Below are positions 1-8,832 of a DNA stretch of 64,000 bases, piece by piece. Source of the DNA: Halomonas sp. (GTDB lineage: Bacteria > Pseudomonadota > Gammaproteobacteria > Pseudomonadales > Halomonadaceae); NCBI RefSeq assembly GCF_011050415.1, contig NZ_DRFS01000006.1, positions 181,539 through 245,538 on the forward strand. Reading direction: 5' to 3'. The position numbers and the translations under genes were made by a program. Positions within the stretch are counted from its first letter, which is position 1; each line of letters opens with the position of its first letter. The notes under the pieces were generated by a model. That model saw only the letters and a program-made list of their open reading frames with translations. It was not told the DNA's origin and searched no databases.

Positions 1-812
1 CGGGCAACGTTGACGGCTGCGCCATGACCAACATGGATGCGCTGACGATTCCCGCCGCCAGTGGCGTCGACTCTACCGCGCTGATTATCAACGACTATTC
101 AGACGGCAATGACGGCATTGTACTAAAGGACAGCGATGACCTTGCCGACATCGAAGGCCGCCGGGTCAATCTCGTTCAGTTTAGTGTCTCCCACTACTTT
201 CTTGCCCGCGCCCTTGAGAGCGTTGGCTTAACCGAGCGCGACATCGAGACGGTGAATACCTCTGATGCGGATATCGTCGGCCTGTTTTCCAGCAGCACGA
301 CCGAAGCCGTGGCCGCCTGGAACCCTCAGTTAAGCGCCATCGCCGAGATGCCGGATGCCAATGTGGTGTATACCTCAGCTGAAATTCCCGGCGAAATCCT
401 CGACATGATGGTGGTCAATACCCAAACCCTGGCCGATAACCCCGCCCTTGGCCATGCCTTGGTAGGCGCCTGGTATGAAGTGATGGGTTTAGTCGAAGCA
501 GACGACGAGAACGCCCTAACCATTATGGCGGATGCAGCAGGCACCAACCTTGAAGGCTACCGCGCCCAGCTAGAAGCCACTTACCTCTACACCGACCCTG
601 CTGAAGCCGTAGCGTTAATGGAAAGTCCCGAGCTGCTCGAAACCATGGAACGGGTTGCCGAGTTCAGCTTTGAACACGGACTGCTCGGCGATATGGCACC
701 CAATGCAGGTGTGGTGGGCATTGAAACGCCCAGCGGCGTATTTGGCGATGAGAGCAACGTACAGCTGCGCTTCGACCCAAGCTTTACCCAGGCTTATCTC
801 GACGCTCAGTAA
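1..812 (+). CDS. ABC transporter substrate-binding protein (urea carboxylase/guanidine-associated, NMT1/TauA-like), 5' truncated by window edge
   Basis: Reading frame is open upstream of the listed ATG (GNVDGCAMTNMDAL...) to the window edge; followed by permease and ATPase genes. Confidence 0.8.
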   Translation, partial: GNVDGCAMTNMDALTIPAASGVDSTALIINDYSDGNDGIVLKDSDDLADIEGRRVNLVQFSVSHYFLARALESVGLTERDIETVNTSDADIVGLFSSSTTEAVAAWNPQLSAIAEMPDANVVYTSAEIPGEILDMMVVNTQTLADNPALGHALVGAWYEVMGLVEADDENALTIMADAAGTNLEGYRAQLEATYLYTDPAEAVALMESPELLETMERVAEFSFEHGLLGDMAPNAGVVGIETPSGVFGDESNVQLRFDPSFTQAYLDAQ

Positions 813-860
813 CGGGTTCCTCCTACATTAGCGCGATGGGAGTGGCGCCTGCCACTTCCT

Positions 861-1715
861 ATGCTCTCATCATCTGTGGACACCGCCATGAAGCGATTTA
901 TTAACTTAGCGCCCTCTCGGGGCGGACGCTGGCTGTTGGGTTTACTGCCTTTTTTGTTACTGGCGATGCTCTATATGAGCCTCTCCAACGCAAGGCTGGC
1001 GGAGAACCCCAACGATCGTCTGCTGCCAACACCCTCTACCATGGCAAGCTCCTTTTACCACTTGGCTACCGCAGAAAACGTGCGCACCGGGCAGATTGTG
1101 CTGTGGACAGACACCTTCGCAAGCTTGGAACGCATTGTGATTGGAGTCGGCATTAGTGCGCTCATAGGCTTGGTCGTGGGCATTTTAAATGGTGGCATTC
1201 CACTTATCCGCGCCAAGCTCTCACCGCTGGTTACGGTCGCCTCGCTGATTCCGCCCATGGCGATACTGCCGATCCTGTTTATTGCTTTTGGCACCGGAGA
1301 AGCTGCCAAAATTGCGCTGATTGTGATTGGGGTAACGCCCTTTCTCATTCGCGACCTTCAGGGCCATGCCCTGCGACTCCCAGACGAACAACTGATCAAA
1401 GCGCAAACCCTGGGCGCCAGCTCCTGGCAAGTGCTGTTAAGGGTTCTGCTGCCACAGTTAACGCCAAGGCTATTAAATGCCACCCGTTTGGCCTTGGGAA
1501 CCGCCTGGCTGTTTTTGATTGCCGCTGAAGCAATTGCCGCCCAGGAAGGGCTTGGCTACCGCATCTTCCTGGTGCGCCGTTACCTCTCCATGGACGTGAT
1601 ACTGCCCTATGTGGCCTGGATTACCCTGCTGGCGTTTCTGCTTGACCAACTGCTGGCCTGGGTCTCGCGGCTGGCTTTCCCCTGGTATCACGCTGGCGAA
1701 GGAGATAACTCATGA
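861..1715 (+). CDS. ABC transporter permease (nitrate/taurine-type)
   Basis: Multi-TM protein; EAA-loop-like region IKAQTLGASSWQVLLRVLLPQLTPRLL; 4-bp overlap with the next gene. Confidence 0.85.
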   Translation: MLSSSVDTAMKRFINLAPSRGGRWLLGLLPFLLLAMLYMSLSNARLAENPNDRLLPTPSTMASSFYHLATAENVRTGQIVLWTDTFASLERIVIGVGISALIGLVVGILNGGIPLIRAKLSPLVTVASLIPPMAILPILFIAFGTGEAAKIALIVIGVTPFLIRDLQGHALRLPDEQLIKAQTLGASSWQVLLRVLLPQLTPRLLNATRLALGTAWLFLIAAEAIAAQEGLGYRIFLVRRYLSMDVILPYVAWITLLAFLLDQLLAWVSRLAFPWYHAGEGDNS

Positions 1716-2506
1716 GCCTGCTAGCGGCTAAACGGTTAGAAAAGCACTACGGCAATCACGCGGTGCTCGAAAACCTTAATTTCAGCGTTGAGCCCGGTGA
1801 GTTTGTCACCTTAGTGGGCGCCTCGGGCTGCGGTAAAACCACCTTTCTAAAAATGCTGCTGGGTACCGAAGCCACCTCCCGTGGCAGCCTAACCCTGGAT
1901 GACCAGCCGATTCCCAATGAACCCGGTCCCGACCGTGGCGTGGTGTTTCAGAAGTACTCGGTTTTCCCCCACCTAACGGTGCTGGGCAACGTCATCATTG
2001 CCGATGAGCTAAGCAGCGCCAAGCTGCTCGGCAAAAGCTTTGGGGCTGCCAAGCGCCAGGCTATCGAGAAGGCCCGTGCCCGTATCGACGAAGTGGGCCT
2101 GAGCCACGCGCTCAAAAAGTATCCCCACGAGCTTTCCGGGGGCATGCAGCAGCGCCTGGCCATTGCCCAAGCGCTGATGATGCGACCACGCATACTGCTG
2201 CTGGATGAGCCTTTCGGGGCACTGGATCCAGGCATTCGCCAAGATATGCACGTGCTGATTAATCGCCTGTGGCAAGAGCAGCAGCTGACCATCTTTATGA
2301 TTACCCACGACTTAAAAGAGGCCTTCGAGCTGGGTACCCGGCTATGGGTCTTCGATAAGACCCGCCACGACCCTCAGGCACCGGAGGCGTATGGCGCCAC
2401 CATCACCTACGACCTACCCATCTCGCGAGACCGCCCATCAACAGAACTCCAAGAAGCGCTTAGCCATGGCGGCTTGAAAACCCACACCCAGGAGACGCTG
2501 CTATGA
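1712..2506 (+). CDS. ABC transporter ATP-binding protein
   Basis: Walker A GASGCGKTT, signature LSGGMQQR, Walker B ILLLDEPFGALD. Confidence 0.92.
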   Translation: MSLLAAKRLEKHYGNHAVLENLNFSVEPGEFVTLVGASGCGKTTFLKMLLGTEATSRGSLTLDDQPIPNEPGPDRGVVFQKYSVFPHLTVLGNVIIADELSSAKLLGKSFGAAKRQAIEKARARIDEVGLSHALKKYPHELSGGMQQRLAIAQALMMRPRILLLDEPFGALDPGIRQDMHVLINRLWQEQQLTIFMITHDLKEAFELGTRLWVFDKTRHDPQAPEAYGATITYDLPISRDRPSTELQEALSHGGLKTHTQETLL

Positions 2507-3240
2507 CAGACGCTGTTATAAATAGCCAACCCGCTTACTCCACCCATTTACCCGGTGGGCATCACTGGTCGCTGCGCCTGCGCCGCGGCACCACCTTGAC
2601 CCTGACCGCGCAGCAAGCCGACAGCAACGTGGGGCTTTTATGCTATAACCCGGAAAACCTGCTGGAACGCTTAAACCTGCCCGACACTCTGAAGTGCCAG
2701 CACACCTTCAAGCTCACCCAGGGTCACTGCCTTTATTCAGATATGGGGCGTATTTTTGCCTCCATTACCCACGACGACCTAGGTTGGCACGACAGTGTCA
2801 GCGGCAACTTGATGCCCCACCATCTGTTAGCTAAAGGTTGGCAGCCGGTCAGCTATCAGCAGGCCCACAACGACTGGACACGCACCGGCTTCGACGCCTT
2901 TTTGGTCGAGCTGGCCAAGTACGGTCTGGGCCGTCGGGATATGGCCGCCAACCTCAACCTCTTCTCCCGCGTTGAGAGCGACGACGACGGCAAGCTGAGC
3001 TATGTCTCTGGCCACTGCCAACCAGGTAACAGCGTCACGCTGCGCTTTGAGATGGACACCCTGGTGCTGCTGCACACCTGCCCGCACCCGCTTGACCCCA
3101 GCGCAGAGTACCCTCGTCGCGGCGTCGATATTGTCCTCGGCACCGCCGAGCCGCCCACTGAAGACGACCCTTGCTACCGCTCACGGCCTGAAAACGCCCG
3201 TGGCTTTGCTAATAACCGTCTTTATCACCTTGGCCTGTAA
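2503..3240 (+). CDS. DUF1989 family protein, urea-carboxylase-associated / carboxyguanidine deiminase-type subunit
   Basis: Family recognised from sequence (GHHWSLRLRRGTTLTLTA, DMAANLNLFSRV, VLLHTCPHPLDP) and from its neighbour, another DUF1989 protein. Confidence 0.8.
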   Translation: MTDAVINSQPAYSTHLPGGHHWSLRLRRGTTLTLTAQQADSNVGLLCYNPENLLERLNLPDTLKCQHTFKLTQGHCLYSDMGRIFASITHDDLGWHDSVSGNLMPHHLLAKGWQPVSYQQAHNDWTRTGFDAFLVELAKYGLGRRDMAANLNLFSRVESDDDGKLSYVSGHCQPGNSVTLRFEMDTLVLLHTCPHPLDPSAEYPRRGVDIVLGTAEPPTEDDPCYRSRPENARGFANNRLYHLGL

Positions 3241-3255
3241 GGGGGAACGAACAGC

Positions 3256-3894
3256 ATGATTATTGAAAGCACCCTACGCCCCGAAAACGCCGTCAGCCGC
3301 ACCACGGTAAACGCGGGTGATCACTACATTGGCACCGTCAAGCGAGGCCAAACCCTGCGCATTCTCGACTTAGAGGGCAACCAGGCCGCCGACACCCTGT
3401 TCTTCAGTGCCGCCGATACCAGCGAGCGCTACAGCGCCATGGATACAGTTCGCGAGCAAGGCGCGGTTTATCTCACCGCAGGCACCCCGCTGATCTCCAG
3501 CGAAGGCCGCACCATGCTGACGATTACAGCCGACACCTGTGGCCGCCACGATACGTTGGGGGGCGCCTGCGCCAGCGAAAGCAACACCGTGCGCTACGAT
3601 CTGGAAAAGCGCCATATGCACTCCTGCCGAGATAACTGGATGCAGGCCATCGCCAACTATCCAGATTTCGGCCTGACCAAGCGCGATATCACCCACAACA
3701 TCAACTTTTTTATGAACGTGCCGGTCACCGCGGATGGCGAATTAACCTTTGCAGACGGCATCTCGGCACCGGGTAAATACGTGGAGATGGTCGCCGAAAT
3801 GGACGTCATCGTGCTGGTATCCAACTGCCCTCAGCTCAACAACCCCTGCAACGGCTATAACCCAACGCCCATAGAGCTGTTGGTTTGGGACTGA
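3256..3894 (+). CDS. DUF1989 family protein, urea-carboxylase-associated / carboxyguanidine deiminase-type subunit
   Basis: Motifs [60 protein letters not shown]. Confidence 0.82.
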   Translation: MIIESTLRPENAVSRTTVNAGDHYIGTVKRGQTLRILDLEGNQAADTLFFSAADTSERYSAMDTVREQGAVYLTAGTPLISSEGRTMLTITADTCGRHDTLGGACASESNTVRYDLEKRHMHSCRDNWMQAIANYPDFGLTKRDITHNINFFMNVPVTADGELTFADGISAPGKYVEMVAEMDVIVLVSNCPQLNNPCNGYNPTPIELLVWD

Positions 3895-4012
3895 CATGAG
3901 AATAGGCGCTGATCAAATCACGAGAGTAAGTGAAACGTCTTTTTCAGGGCCGGAAAGAGCTCCATGCAGTTCCGGCATTCCCGCCATCCATGGCGGTCAG
4001 ATGAAAAAGCCG

Positions 4013-4037
4013 AGCGCCCATGGATGGGTTCACAGCG
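4013..4037. repeat. Dispersed intergenic repeat AGCGCCCATGGATGGGTTCACAGCG (copy 1)
   Basis: 24/25 match to 20548-20572; flanked by palindrome CCGCCATCCATGGCGG at 3981-3996. Confidence 0.7.
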
Positions 4038-4077
4038 TTTTCGCGTCTCTTCTGACTTGACCACAGCACTAAATCCC

Positions 4078-4121
4078 TGGGGACGACCCCACGAGGTTGA
4101 TTCTTCTGCGGGACGACCCGC
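4078..4121 (+). promoter_or_regulatory. Guanidine-II (mini-ykkC) riboswitch
   Basis: Two tandem hairpins with ACGA tetraloops: GGGG-ACGA-CCCC (4079-4090) and GCGGG-ACGA-CCCGC (4108-4121), 16-nt linker, ending about 20 nt before the carboxylase ATG at 4142. Confidence 0.93.
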
Positions 4122-4141
4122 CTTTGTTTGCAGGCAGTGCC

Positions 4142-7100
4142 ATGTCCATCAATAAAACGTTTAGCAAAGTCCTGATTGCCAATCGCGGTGCCATTGCCGC
4201 CCGCATTTTACGCACGCTGAAAGCCCTCAAGATTGGCAGCGTGGTGGTTTACGCCGATACGGATCGCGACGCCCCCTATGTTCACCAGGCCGATGAGGCC
4301 TACTCCCTCGGCGAAGGCGGTGCCAGCGATACCTACCTTAATATCGACAAGCTGATCACCATTGCCAAACAGAGTGGCGCCCAAGCAGTGCATCCTGGCT
4401 ATGGTTTTTTGTCTGAAAACACCCGCTTTATCGCCGCCTGCGACGCCGCAGGGCTAGTCTTTCTAGGTCCCACCGTCGAACAGATTCAGCAGTTTGGTCT
4501 AAAGCACGAAGCACGCTCGCTTGCCAAGCAGGCCGGGGTACCGCTAGTGCCCGGCTCGGAGCTTCTTGAAAGCGTTGATGAAGCACTCGAAAACGCCGAG
4601 CAGATTGGCTACCCAGTAATGCTCAAGTCCACCGCCGGTGGTGGCGGCATCGGTATGCAAGTGTGCCACAACGCCGCCGAACTTGAGCGCGCCTTTGACT
4701 CGGTCAAAGGCCTAGGCGAGCGCAACTTTGGCGATGGCGGCGTATTTTTGGAGGCCTATATCGCCCGCGCCCGCCATATCGAGGTACAGCTGTTTGGCGA
4801 TGGCCAGGGCAGTGTAATCGCACTTGGCGAACGGGACTGCTCGACCCAACGCCGACATCAAAAGGTGCTCGAAGAGTGCCCTGCTCCTAATTTGCCGGAA
4901 CAGGTTCGTCAGGCGCTGCACGGCACCGCCGTTCAACTGGGCAAAGCGGTCAACTACCGCAGCGCCGGTACCGTTGAGTTTATTTACGATACCGAGCGCG
5001 AGGCGTTCTATTTCCTTGAAGTGAATACTCGGCTGCAGGTTGAGCACGGCGTCACCGAGATGGTATATGGCATTGATATCGTCGAGTGGATGGTAAAACT
5101 GGGCGCAGGCGAACTGCCTGGCCTTGAGTCACTTAGCAAAGATCTCATCCCCAGCGGCCACGCCGTGCAGGCGCGCCTCTACGCCGAAGACCCCGCCCAC
5201 GATTTTCGTCCCAGCGCAGGTTTGCTGACAGAGGTTGATTTCCCCCAGGCTGACGGCCTACGTATCGACCACGCCATTGAAGCGGGGCTGGAAATCTCAG
5301 CCCTTTTCGACCCCATGCTAGCCAAAGTGATGGTTCATGCCGACAGCCGCGACGCTGCCATCGAACGCTTAGCTGGGACGCTGGATAAGGCCAGCGTTTA
5401 CGGCATTACCACCAACCGCAGCTGGCTTGCCCACGTGCTGCGCGCCGAGCGTTTTCAACGTGCCGACCTGGATACCCACTGGCTTGCCACCCTTGAGTGG
5501 GCCCCCCCGGTTATAGAAGTGATCACGCCTGGCACCATGACCACGATCCAGGACTACCCCGGCCGCCAGGGCCATTGGGATGTGGGCGTGCCGCCCTCGG
5601 GGCCTTTTGATGACTGGTCGTTTCGGCTGGGTAATCGTCTGCTCGACAACCCCAGCGATGCCGCTGGGCTTGAAATCACCCTCACCGGCCCGACGCTGCG
5701 CTTTCACCGCGCCACCCAAATCGTGCTGGCAGGTGCCGAGCTGCCTGCCACGCTGGATGGAGAAGCCGTCGCCTTTTGGCAGGTCGTGGATATACCTGCC
5801 GGTGCCACCCTAACCCTAGGCAAAGCCGCCGCGGGCGCCCGCGCCTATCTATTGGTGCGGGGCGGTATCGCCTGCCCCCGCTATCTTGGCTCCCGCAGCA
5901 CCTTTACCCTGGGCCAATTTGGTGGCCATGGCGGTCGCGCACTGCGCAGCGGCGATATGCTCGATTTGCCTCTGCTCACGCCTACCCCGGCGGCCCAGCT
6001 GGATAAGGCGCTTATCCCCACCTTTGGCAATAAAAGCGGCGGTAAAACCTGGCAAGTAGCGGTACTTTACGGCCCCCACGGCGCACCAGACTTTTTTACC
6101 GATGACGATATCCAGCGCTTCTTTGATCACCCGTGGGAAGTGCACTACAACTCCAGCCGCACCGGTGTGCGGCTGATTGGCCCACGCCCTGAGTGGGCAC
6201 GAGCCGACGGCGGTGAGGCGGGCCTGCACCCCTCCAATATCCACGATAACGCCTACGCCTTTGGCACCATCGACTTTACCGGCGATATGCCGGTCATCCT
6301 CGGCCCCGATGGCCCATCATTAGGCGGCTTTGTCTGCCCCGCCACCGTGGTGCGCGCCGAGCGTTGGAAGCTGGGGCAGCTGGCAGCGGGTGACAGCATA
6401 CGCTTTATGCCGGTGAGCCTCGCCACCGCTCTCGCCCTTGAAGAGCGCCAGCTCGCCCAGCTGGCATCCCTCACCGCAGTGCCCGTCGAAGCGATTCAGC
6501 CAGAGCGCGACACGCCGGTCGTTCGCGATGTCCCCGCCGAGCAGGCCGGTGAGCGCATTGTTTACCGCCGCGCCGGGGATGATTTCCTACTGATTGAGTT
6601 CGGCCCCATGGAGCTGGATATCGCGCTGCGCTTTCGGGTACACGCCTGGATGCTGTGGCTGCGGGAGCATTCGCTGCCCGGTCTGCAGGAATTAACCCCT
6701 GGCATTCGCTCGCTGCAGATTCACTATGAGCCCTTGGAACTGACCCTGGACGAACTGCTCACCCATCTGCAAAGCGCCGAGCAGGCGCTGGTGGATGTGG
6801 AGTCGCTGGAAGTCGAGTCTCGGGTGGTCCACCTGCCGCTCTCCTGGGATGACCCCGCCTGCCAGGAAGCCATTGACAAATATCAACGCAGCGTGCGACC
6901 AGATGCCCCTTGGTGCCCTAGCAACCTCGACTTTATTCGCCGTATTAATGCGCTTGAAAGCAAACAGCAGGTGCGCGATATCGTCTTCGATGCCCGCTAT
7001 TTAGTGATGGGTTTGGGTGATGTCTATCTTGGCGCGCCCGTTGCCACACCGCTTGATCCCCGCCAACGGCTGGTGACCACCAAGTACAACCCCGCGCGCA

Positions 7101-7771
7101 CCTGGACGGCAGAAAACTCGGTGGGCATTGGCGGCGCTTACCTGTGTGTGTATGGCATGGAAGGCCCCGGCGGCTACCAATTTGTTGGCCGTACGCTGCA
7201 AATGTGGAACCGCTACCGCACCACGGCGCACTTCGAGAACCCCTGGCTGCTGCGCTTTTTTGATCAACTGCGTTTTCATGAAGTTAGCCACGACGAGCTG
7301 GAGCAAATTCGCCGCGACTTCCCCCATGGCCGTTACGATTTATCCATTGAAACCGCCCGCTTTCGCTTGGCGGACTACCAGGCCGAAATCGACAAAAATG
7401 CCACGGCGATTGAGGCCTTCCGCTCAAAACGTGAAGCCGCCTTCCAGGCGGAAATGGCCGCTTGGCGGGCCAATGGCCAGTTCACCTTTGAAGATCAGGC
7501 CCCGGAAACCACCGAAGTCACAGCGCTTGATGACAACGAAATAGGTATCGAAAGCCCCGTCACCGGCAGTCTGTGGAAGTTATTGGTGGAAGAAGGTGAT
7601 CAGGTAACCGCTGGCCAGCCGGTAGCCCTGGTGGAGTCGATGAAAATGGAAGTTGAGATTACCGCCCACTGCGCGGGCCGCGTTGCTCGGTTACCCCTTT
7701 CTGAAGGCGCTTCTATCGCGCCAGGACAGCCACTTGTGGTGCTCACCAGTGAACAGGAGGTAAACGCATGA
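4142..7771 (+). CDS. Biotin-dependent urea carboxylase family protein, probably guanidine carboxylase
   Basis: Biotin carboxylase domain (FSKVLIANRGAIAARI), KipI/KipA-like central domains, biotinyl motif VESMKMEVEI; preceded by guanidine-II riboswitch. Start moved from 4097 to 4142 (MSINKTF). Confidence 0.93.
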   Translation: MSINKTFSKVLIANRGAIAARILRTLKALKIGSVVVYADTDRDAPYVHQADEAYSLGEGGASDTYLNIDKLITIAKQSGAQAVHPGYGFLSENTRFIAACDAAGLVFLGPTVEQIQQFGLKHEARSLAKQAGVPLVPGSELLESVDEALENAEQIGYPVMLKSTAGGGGIGMQVCHNAAELERAFDSVKGLGERNFGDGGVFLEAYIARARHIEVQLFGDGQGSVIALGERDCSTQRRHQKVLEECPAPNLPEQVRQALHGTAVQLGKAVNYRSAGTVEFIYDTEREAFYFLEVNTRLQVEHGVTEMVYGIDIVEWMVKLGAGELPGLESLSKDLIPSGHAVQARLYAEDPAHDFRPSAGLLTEVDFPQADGLRIDHAIEAGLEISALFDPMLAKVMVHADSRDAAIERLAGTLDKASVYGITTNRSWLAHVLRAERFQRADLDTHWLATLEWAPPVIEVITPGTMTTIQDYPGRQGHWDVGVPPSGPFDDWSFRLGNRLLDNPSDAAGLEITLTGPTLRFHRATQIVLAGAELPATLDGEAVAFWQVVDIPAGATLTLGKAAAGARAYLLVRGGIACPRYLGSRSTFTLGQFGGHGGRALRSGDMLDLPLLTPTPAAQLDKALIPTFGNKSGGKTWQVAVLYGPHGAPDFFTDDDIQRFFDHPWEVHYNSSRTGVRLIGPRPEWARADGGEAGLHPSNIHDNAYAFGTIDFTGDMPVILGPDGPSLGGFVCPATVVRAERWKLGQLAAGDSIRFMPVSLATALALEERQLAQLASLTAVPVEAIQPERDTPVVRDVPAEQAGERIVYRRAGDDFLLIEFGPMELDIALRFRVHAWMLWLREHSLPGLQELTPGIRSLQIHYEPLELTLDELLTHLQSAEQALVDVESLEVESRVVHLPLSWDDPACQEAIDKYQRSVRPDAPWCPSNLDFIRRINALESKQQVRDIVFDARYLVMGLGDVYLGAPVATPLDPRQRLVTTKYNPARTWTAENSVGIGGAYLCVYGMEGPGGYQFVGRTLQMWNRYRTTAHFENPWLLRFFDQLRFHEVSHDELEQIRRDFPHGRYDLSIETARFRLADYQAEIDKNATAIEAFRSKREAAFQAEMAAWRANGQFTFEDQAPETTEVTALDDNEIGIESPVTGSLWKLLVEEGDQVTAGQPVALVESMKMEVEITAHCAGRVARLPLSEGASIAPGQPLVVLTSEQEVNA

Positions 7772-8832
7772 GCCAGATCACCGCCGATCAGCGCTTAGCT
7801 GACTTTCAAGAAATACCCGTTATCGACATTAGCGGTTTACTCCATGGTGATGCAGCTGCGCGCCAAGCGGTTGCTGATACCCTTGGTCGCGCCGCGCGGG
7901 AAGTAGGTTTCTTTCAAATGGTGGGGCACGGGATTGATCTACCGCTTCGCGAGGGTTTAATTACCCAAGCCAAACGCTTCTTTGCTCAACCTGAAACAAT
8001 CAAAATGGAGCGCTACATCGGCCTCTATCACCACCACCGGGGCTATGTTCCTCCCGGTGAAGAGTCGCCAGACCCTAAAAAGCCGGACATGAAAGAGGCG
8101 TTTGATCTTGCCTTTGAACTGCCCGGTGACGACCCTGAGGTGTTAGCAGGTACGCCACTCCTCGGCCCCAACCCCTGGCCCGATCTTGAAGGTTTCCGCG
8201 AGCCTGTCGCCGCCTACTACGACGCTGCTTACCAAGTGGGCCGCGCACTCATGAGCGGCTTTGCACGTGCGTTAGGTCTTGATGAGCAGCAGCTACTGCG
8301 CCACGTCACCAAACCGCCTAGCCAGCTGCGATTGATCCACTATCCGTATAACCCTGATGCCAAAGATGCCCAAGGCATCGGTGCCCATACCGACTACGAG
8401 TGCTTTACTCTACTGCTACCCACTGCGCCAGGGCTCGAGGTAATGAACGGTGCGGGCGAATGGATTGATGTCCCGTATCAAGAGGATGCATTAGTCGTCA
8501 ATATTGGCGATATGCTGGAAGTTTGGAGCAACGGCGAATTTGTCGCCACCTCCCACCGGGTGCGTAAAGTAAAACAGGAGCGCTACTCCTTCCCGCTGTT
8601 TTTCGCCTGCGATTACCATACCGAAGTTGCGCCGTTACCCGAATTAGTCGAACGACACGGTAAAGCCCATTACGCACCGCTCAAAGCGGGCGATCATCTT
8701 TATGCCCAAACTATCCAAACCTTCCGCTACCTGCGCGAGCGTTTGGCAAAGGGTGAGATTGCGCTTCCCGAAGGTGCCCGGGAAGTGGGCAGCCTTGGCC
8801 AGCACGGCAAGCATAAGGAGGGCCTCGGATGA
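7768..8832 (+). CDS. 2-oxoglutarate/Fe(II)-dependent oxygenase, isopenicillin N synthase-like family
   Basis: IPVIDISGL N-terminus, HTDYECFTLL (HxD), distal His/Arg region TSHRVRKVKQERYSFPLFFACD; 4-bp overlap with carboxylase. Confidence 0.9.
   Translation: MSQITADQRLADFQEIPVIDISGLLHGDAAARQAVADTLGRAAREVGFFQMVGHGIDLPLREGLITQAKRFFAQPETIKMERYIGLYHHHRGYVPPGEESPDPKKPDMKEAFDLAFELPGDDPEVLAGTPLLGPNPWPDLEGFREPVAAYYDAAYQVGRALMSGFARALGLDEQQLLRHVTKPPSQLRLIHYPYNPDAKDAQGIGAHTDYECFTLLLPTAPGLEVMNGAGEWIDVPYQEDALVVNIGDMLEVWSNGEFVATSHRVRKVKQERYSFPLFFACDYHTEVAPLPELVERHGKAHYAPLKAGDHLYAQTIQTFRYLRERLAKGEIALPEGAREVGSLGQHGKHKEGLG

Noticed and set aside
326-547. Antisense ORF within the SBP gene, representative of many minus/plus shadow ORFs in the track (e.g. 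1948..2292, 4712..5047, 5849..6244, 17205..17651, 18893..19270, 32814..33368)
   Set aside because: Overlap well-supported coding genes on the opposite strand; expected in GC-rich DNA; no recognisable domains or RBS.
4097-4141. Upstream start for the carboxylase (MILLRDDPPLFAGSA...)
   Set aside because: This segment is the riboswitch linker, second hairpin and RBS region; the biotin carboxylase homology begins at MSINKTF (4142).
3895-4141. Guanidine-I (ykkC) or guanidine-III riboswitch
   Set aside because: The two ACGA-loop hairpins fit guanidine-II; I could not find ykkC-I conserved segments or the guanidine-III pseudoknot pattern.
3964-4155. 63-aa plus-strand ORF
   Set aside because: Covers the repeat and riboswitch; out of frame with the carboxylase; low plausibility as protein.
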